From Miscanthus floridulus (lineage: Eukaryota; Streptophyta; Magnoliopsida; Poales; Poaceae), in NCBI RefSeq assembly GCF_019320115.1, contig NC_089582.1, positions 125,389,259-125,453,258 on the forward strand: a DNA stretch of 64,000 bases, given 5' to 3'. Position numbers and translations under genes: made by a program. The notes below the pieces were generated by a model that was not told the origin of the DNA, did not search any database, and worked only from the letters and a program-made list of their open reading frames with translations. This document shows, one piece after another, positions 57,605-64,000 of the stretch (positions are counted from its first letter, which is position 1; each line of letters begins with the position of its first letter).

Positions 57605-58452
57605 GGTGAAATTGCCGATCAGGTCAAAAGACAGCAAGTTCGGCAAATGATCACCTAATTGGGAAGGACCTTATCGGATTAAACGTTGTGCGCCTAACAA
57701 TGCTTATATTTTAGAAACACTAGGAGGAGAAGAGGAGTTTGATAGAGCAATCAATAGAAAATATCTAAACAAATATTACCCCAGCGTTTGGATTAATACT
57801 TGATAGCCGATTTGTTCGGTCATCGGCTCTAATAGCCGGTACCAGAAGGGTGTCGCCTCTAGTTCAAAAATAAACCCGAAGGGATAAAGCCGATACTATA
57901 TGTATCACCTATTGAGCAAAAACAAACATAGACAAATTGGTACATGAAACATGAGCGCAGGGCAAAAGAGAAGTCACTTAAAACTAAGAGATTGTTTGCT
58001 AGCTTCACCTATTACAAACTAAAGGCCAGGGAACACTTTGTTCACTGTGTCTTCGGCCTAGGAAGCAAGGGCTACATAGTTGGTGACATTAAAGAAGTCC
58101 TTGACCAGGTGCTCATGATCCTTAGGGTATTCGGTGGTTGGGAAACCATGGGGAAGAAGTCAAAGCTCATAGCTAGAGCGAGCTTACACAACAGGCAATG
58201 CCACGGTAGCACCATGATGAATACTGTGAAGGGCAACCTCTCTGACGCGGTTTGGCATGTTGTACAAGCGAACCACCAGCATGGCACCCCTGGCATTGAC
58301 GAATCCTACCGCATACTCTGTGGCTGATCGAACGCTTTCCAACTGGGCCGATAGATCTAGAAAGATTCGAGGGAGGGATAATCAATATCTTTAAGACAAA
58401 ACTAAGAAAAAAACAGAAAATTGTGGTGGGCATCTCACCCATGATTCTGGCC

Positions 58453-58914
58453 TCAACCTTGGCCAGCCTCCTGCCCCACCTGATTGGCGAATTTGCACCT
58501 TAGGGCATCTTCAAGGATGGCGGCCGCAACCACTAGAGTTTCCTGATCGGCCTTCGATAGATCAGAATTAGAGGGTGGTCGGTGTTGAACCAAAGTGGTT
58601 AGAGCTAATTCCATGATGGAGAGGCAGTTGGCGAGCTTCTGGCCAACCTGATCGATGGATGCGATCAGATTGTCGTTGTTGATTTGCTTCCTCGGGTAGC
58701 GGGGGAGCGGGTGGCGAATTGTTGATGAAGATGACCTCAGAGGTTGAGTGGAGTCAGCCCTATGTTCTGAGATGATGGGAGAGTCCTGCAACGCATTCAG
58801 ATGAAAGTCCATCCACCCAAGATCATGGGTTGCATCCTCCTAATGACGAAGACGCTGGCGTGGTGACATAGACCCGTCAAAGGCCTCTTCAGCGGACCTC
58901 TTGCCGTTCTCCAT
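58453..58914 (-). pseudogene. Antisense ORF of the Tat element, copy 2
   Basis: It matches 37489-37950, including the single internal TAG. The TATA-like box is at 59005-59012. No sequence difference was seen. Confidence 0.6.
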
Positions 58915-60339
58915 GCCTTCGAGCCTATTGAAAAGCAAATCGCACCAAAGACACAGAAGGTTTGGGATGAAGCATGTTGTTTTTCGATCCATAGCCATGG
59001 CCCGTATATATAGCCTGAGAGGTGAGAAGATAGGCTTCATCGGGGTTATGGAATTAAAGTCAGTTATGGAAACGGATCGATACTATAGAAATTCAGGGGA
59101 TGGATCATGAAGAAACAATGAATTCGAACTTATTGCTTCCCATAATTACAAGATACTGTGGGATTGATACAAAAGGTCTACATTAATTGACAACCAATCC
59201 ACTAAGACTTCTTTGGATTGAAGGGAGTTCGGATCCCCACAAGGCCGAAGGTCATCATGAACCGAGTCACATTGGCCCACAGATAGAAGTGGTATCTAGG
59301 GAGAAAAAAGTTTGCTTGCTAAAAAGATGCCCATATATCCAACCGATTTCTCGGTGGCTAGGAAACCATGGGAAAGAAGTCTGTGGTTTCCTCGATAAGC
59401 ATTTGATAGAGTGAACAAGGAAAAGGTGTCCACGCATTTTATCCCTTGTAAACACTAGAACAACTCTATGATCATGGTGAGAAAACTCAGGTGATGTCGC
59501 AAGAATTCTTCTAACCGCGGTAGCTGATTCTCTTGCTCGACAATGCGCTAAAATGAGCGACACAATCACCCTATGCACAAGAATTCTTCTAACCGCTCAA
59601 GACCCTCATAGCAAAGAATTAGACCATGGAGGGTCTGGTAGAGCCAAGGGCACTTGAGGAGGCAAGCAGAAGAGAAACATAACTGAATTGTTGGGTTGCT
59701 CTCGCTAGAGTCAGACAGACATTTATAGTCGATCTAGAAGAATGAATCCAAGCGCCCATAAAGCAATAATGCTCTCATGAAACTTTTGAGGTATGGGTTC
59801 ATGAGCAGGCAAGGACGTTGGTGAAGGTGAAGGATAATACGCCCTAGATCAAGATTCTCTACCTATGACTGTGGACCCATCGGAGGTACAAACGTGGTAA
59901 TTTTGGAATAAAATTATTTTTATCCCAAAATTGGGGGCATGTGTTTACACCAAAATTTGGAAGAAGAACGTGGGAAAACTCAAAGCTTCCAAGATTGCAT
60001 CATCAAGGAATCGATCGTGTAAGGGTCAATATCAGCTGATTTAGATGCGGTACTAGGATTGGCTCTCTTCAGATGACATCGGCAGATAGCGCCAATGAAC
60101 TATGGTTGGCGTCGAAAAGACATGCCAGACTCTATAAAAAGGGAAAGATTATGGTCCAAGTTATCTTCAGTTAGGAATGTTTTCTATTATACCAAAGATT
60201 ATAATGAGTCATACTTGAGTAGGATTCATGCTTAGATTCCGGGTATAAATATTGGACACCGGCTATTGTAAGAAGGACATCCAACCAATCAATACCAATT
60301 ACTTTTTTTGGCTTTACGCCAACCCTTAGGAGTAGGAGT

Positions 60340-61681
60340 TGTCGGGTACCTTAGAATGGGGTACCCCAAGCAAAACATCAAATGGGTTGCCAAAGTCCCA
60401 TCTAAAAATAATAAAAGCAAGAAGGTAAGTCATGGGCCCCTCACCCGCCACGACCGAGCCCACTAGGTTCTCCCCCTCCTTGCCTCAAGCCTCGAGCAGG
60501 AGGTCTTGGCACCCTGACACAAACTTCGCTTCGTGCGAGGCTCCCTAGGGAAGGCCTCGGTAGGGAACGCCGTCTCCGCCTCGCCCGAGACCCCCCACGG
60601 AAGGCCTCGGCAGGAGGCGCGTTCTCCGTATCGCGTGAGGCCTTTCGCGCAAGGCCTCGGCAAGGAGCCTGATCTCCGTCTCGCGCGAGGCCTCATTCTC
60701 CGTGTCGCTCGAGGCTGGTTCGTCCATGGTCCATCGCCCCCTGCCTCGGCCGACCCTCCCGACAGCGTGTCATGTCTCATTAATGCTTCAACCACTCCCG
60801 CAATCTCAGCCGGACGGTGATCCAACGCCACAGAATGGCCGACGCGACCCGAGGTCGCATCAGTGCCATACCGGCCGGGATAGGGCACGGTGGGGATTAC
60901 CGGCCACTGTGTCCTACCACTGTGCCCACGATCAGCGCCATACCGGCTGGGACAGGGTACGACGGGGATTACCGGCCACTGTGTTCTAACACTGTACCCA
61001 TGATCGGCCGCCCGCCCAAGGCCTCGGCACCATACACCAGGGCCTCGGTGATCTCAGGGTTCGTGCCTGCCAAGACCCCCCACCACAGTGCAAGCCTCGG
61101 CACCGACCAAATCTTGGCCTCGTGTACAGTCCGTCCACAGTGGCTTGCACGCTCGCTACCGCGTCCACTCCGAGGCATTCCCGGGGCTCCCACGACGCAC
61201 AAGATCTGATGGGACGACCACGCCGCCCCAGTACTCTAGGGATGGACCACTCCAACGACCACACCACCATAGGAACAGGCCACAGGGCTCAGACATGTCA
61301 TCCCTGTCGGCATGACGCCGCATAGTAATACATGTACTGTCCTTGTCCTCCCTTCAACTATAAAAGGAGAAGACTTGGGCCACTTGAAAAAGAGGACACA
61401 CACGCACACATTCCAGCCGCTTGAGAGCAACGCCTCAGACGGCCCACACAACACCCTGCCGAGACCTGGGACTAGTTCCCTCTCTCCCTTAGCTTGTAAC
61501 CCCCTACTACGAGCACTTCGGTGCGAGGAATACAAGTTCGATCTCTCAGACTGGACGTAGGGCACCGATTGCCTGAACTAGTATAAATCTTGTGTCTCTT
61601 TGCATCACCATCTGGGATCGGGAGCACGCAGAACAAATTCACTAGTCGGTTGAGGACACCCCCTGGTCTGAAACACCGACA
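60340..61681 (+). repeat. LTR of the Retand-like element, copy 2
   Basis: It is 1342 bp like copy 1, with one base lost (CTACCGCG against CTACCCGCG near 61160) and one gained (A run near 61388). The 72-bp and ~50-bp tandem repeats and the TATA box (61360-61367) are present. Confidence 0.9.
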
Positions 61682-61739
61682 GTTGGCATGCTAGGTAGGG
61701 GCCTCTACGTGTCAGTTTCGTCATCCCAGCGGGTGCCGG

Positions 61740-64000
61740 ATGGCAGACCCCGTACGACCATTGCGTCTCCGCACCGTGGTTTGGTTCGGGAGCCTAGAGT
61801 TCATGTCCCTAGGGCATGAGTACGACATGGTACTCCTCACTCCTCGAGCCCCACCGTCTGATGACGAAGTTACGCACCGGCAGCCCAGGCACAGGCGACG
61901 CCCAGGCGACCACTCTCGCTGCGCTCGCCAGGCACGACGCGAGCAAGCCCACCCCGATGCTACGCGAACCCGAGGCAGCACGCCACTCCCCGCCGATGTC
62001 CTACGACCAGCTGTTGGTACGGGGTCCCTGGCTGGGGACCTGTCCGGCCTGAGCTTGGACAAAGGAAAATCGCCGGTGGTTCACGGCGATGCCCAGTCGT
62101 CTAGCTCCGCTCCACCACTCCCTGAAGAACCGACCCCAGCGGAGCAGAATCTGGCGATGGCACCATCCCCATACCCCTTTGGGTTGAGAAACGCCGCCGC
62201 TTCTTACGCCTACGCATACACTGCCGCTCACGAGGATCCCTCAGAGCGCTGCCAGCGCTTCGGTCTCAACCTAGACACCCACGCTGACTCCTCGGATGAG
62301 GACGAGGCATGGCCCGGAGTGGATTTCTTTGGGCTCCACGACCCTAGGGCTTTGCGCCAGTTCTTGACCGCAAGCGACTACTGCTTCGGTTACTCCGACT
62401 CCGACGACAAAGGCACTTACGACCCCACTCGTGAGTGTTTCCATGTCGGGCTTGGGATGCCGAGGGTAGGCGAAGAGGACGGGGCGGCAGGTAGCTGCTC
62501 CCTACTTCACCTAGGGGCGGGCGCCGCCACACCCCCACTTAATGTCCAACTGACCGCATGAAACGAGAATGTCGCTCTTGCACGACCTCAGCGCCCAGAC
62601 CTAGAGCAGCTCCGTGAACTCTAGGCCAAGGTCAAACAAGACCAACTCCTTCTGCAGCAGCTTCGAGACTCTCTCGAACAAGAGCAGTGAGGTTGCGGCG
62701 AAGGCGGAGGAGCCCGACGGAGGGCCCGCGATGTGCATCACCGCATCCATGATGATGAAGGGAGCGAGCAACCCCCGGTCTTCAATCGCGCTAGCCAGAA
62801 CATCACGGCTGCGGCAATGCTGGTCCGCGCAATGCCCGAGCCTTCTACCACAGAGGGGCGGCGGGTCCGTGGCGAGCTCCGGGATCTCGTAGAGACCGCC
62901 GCGGTTTAGCAGGCCGAGAGTTCCGCCTCCCAATGGCACAGGGGCGCATCGAACCTGCCCACGGCACCGCCTCGGCAGGACAGGGAAGCCCCGGCTCGTC
63001 CCGAGCCCGACCGAGTGCCAATAGCCCACAGGGTCCCCGTGCTCCTGGACCGCCTTGGCAACCGATGTGAGGTGCAGGGAGACCATGAGGTGGTCAGCAG
63101 GCGACAACGCCACGACAACGAGGGGTCTGCTCAGGGCTACCACCCACACTGAGGCGGTCGCTATGATAGCGGGGAAGACCACAGTCCTTCCCCTGAACCG
63201 CCAGGCCCTCGGGTCTTCAGCAGGGCCATCCACGCTGCTCTTTTCCCCACCTGGTTTCGGCAACCAGCCAATCTCGCAAAGTACAGCGGCGAGACCAACC
63301 CGGAGCTCGGGCTTGCCGATTACCGCCTGGCCTGCTAGCTGGGTGGCATGGATGATGACCTACTCATCATCCGCAATCTCCCCTTGCTCCTGTCGGACTC
63401 GGCGTGAGCCTGGCTCGAGCACCTTCCTCCCTCGCAAATCCACGACTGGCGCGACTTGGTTAGGATCTTCGTCGGGAACTTCCAGGGCACATATGTGCAC
63501 CCTGGGAACTCCTGGGACCTTAAGAACTATCGCCAGAAGCCGGATGAGTCTCTTCGAGACTTCATCCAGCGCTTCTCCAAATAGTCCACCGAGTTGCCCA
63601 GCGTCGGCGATTCGGAGATCGTCCAAGCTTTCCTCTCCGACACCACTTGTCGGGACTTGGTCCGAGAGTTAGGTCGGAATGTGCCGCGCTCTGCTGCCGC
63701 GCTTCTCGACATCGCCACTAGCTTCGCCTCGGGTGAAGAGGCTATCGGAGCCATCTTCGTCGACATCGACACCAAGGGTAAGCGGAGGGACGAGGCCCCT
63801 GAGGCCTCAGCCTCCCACCTCCCTAAGAGAAAGAAAAAGGGGCGCCTAGGGAAGCAAGAGGTCCTGGAGGCTGATCTGGTCACAGCCGCTAAACGCAAGA
63901 ACCCCCGAGGCTTCAAAGGCCCCAGGCCCTTCGACGACATGCTCAAGAAACCCTACCCTTACCACTAGGGCCCGGTCAAGCATGCTCTCAAGGATTGCAC
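61740..64000 (+). pseudogene. Retand-like gag, copy 2, long but interrupted
   Basis: The N-terminal part is open for 273 codons (61740-62561). A capsid domain follows from about 63240: NLAKYSGETNPELGLADYRL, then LLIIRNLPLLLSDSA, AWLEHLPPSQIHDWRDLVRI and FVGNFQGTYVHPGNSWDLKN, then DESLRDFIQRFSK and the well-kept TTCRDLVRELGRNVP. Stops fall at about 63337 (TAG), 63404 (TGA), 63581 (TAG) and 63967 (TAG), plus several in the variable linker 62562-62910. The four listed stops suit one C-to-T change in Gln or Arg codons. Gag would form the virus-like particle; this copy cannot make it. Confidence 0.88.

Larger units (their letters stand above)
45391..60339 (+). mobile_element. Tat-lineage gypsy element, copy 2
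   Basis: It repeats the element at 24426-39375: 5' LTR 45391 to about 47319, primer site 47325-47342, TATA 45694-45701. The solo LTR again splits the RT. The polypurine tract is at 59927-59941 and the partial 3' LTR at 59942-60339. Stops and frameshifts match copy 1, except that the second RNase H lacks the extra G. Confidence 0.93.
42078..63033 (+). repeat. Large tandem duplication, copy 2 (20,956 bp)
   Basis: It repeats 21113-42077 at an offset of 20,965 bp up to about 35400, then 20,964 (back to this after a compensating pair of indels near 61160 and 61390), then 20,961 from about 62402. All nested elements are carried over. After 63033 the sequence continues naturally in the gag of the Retand-like element. 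Confidence 0.97.
60340..64000 (+). mobile_element. Retand-like gypsy element, copy 2, running off the right window edge
   Basis: LTR 60340-61681 (TGTCGG...CCGACA), primer site from 61683, then gag from 61740 to the window end. Unlike copy 1 it continues past the duplication end (63033) into the capsid part of gag. Protease and pol are expected beyond the window. Confidence 0.92.

Overview
The window is repeat-dense nuclear DNA of a plant, almost certainly a grass (Poaceae). The pointers are Stowaway-type MITEs with CTCCCTCCGTTCC ends, a CACTA transposon with GGGACTAAAGG-type subterminal repeats, very long gypsy LTRs, a tRNA-derived SINE, a Copia element primed by initiator-Met tRNA, and a GC-rich UDP-glycosyltransferase fragment. 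I found no intact host gene, no rRNA or tRNA gene and no CRISPR. The species cannot be fixed from the sequence.

Left part, 1-9300. A Copia element enters on the minus strand (1-2871: protease/gag remnants, a 1.3-kb leader and the 5' LTR). It is followed by a LINE 3' fragment, Stowaway MITEs (one nested in another), a 350-bp direct repeat, unassigned DNA, and a SINE with a 13-bp target-site duplication (TSD).

Middle part, 9523-18420. A Mutator-like element with long divergent inverted ends carries a GC-rich, capture-like segment. A complete but dead Copia element (10921-17533, plus strand, same family as the one at 1-2871) has inserted into it. Next comes the N-terminal half of a family-1 UDP-glycosyltransferase pseudogene, cut by a CACTA element at 18421.

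Right part, 18421-64000. The CACTA element hosts a nest. A gag-only LTR element (18933-23560, minus strand, TSD atatc) sits in it. A Tat-lineage Ty3/gypsy element follows (24426-39375, plus strand) with gag, protease, RT, two RNase H domains, integrase and an antisense ORF. That element's RT is split by a 3.86-kb solo LTR (30456-34315, TSD atggt), and its 3' LTR is split by a Retand-like gypsy element starting at 39376.

The dominant structural feature is a head-to-tail duplication of about 20.96 kb: 21113-42077 is repeated as 42078-63033. Apart from a few indels the copies look identical, except in the last ~430 bp of the first copy, where about a dozen small differences cluster just before the junction. 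That pattern fits an unresolved contig overlap (assembly artefact) better than a biological duplication.

The coding remnants are full of stop codons, mostly at Gln, Arg or Trp positions reachable by one C-to-T or G-to-A change, as expected for long-methylated silenced transposons. I found no convincing new biological system. The observations worth checking are the duplication and its validity, the gag-only element, the promoter-like TATA before the Tat antisense ORF, the ORF inside the gag-only element's LTR, and the SINE with a duplicated head.
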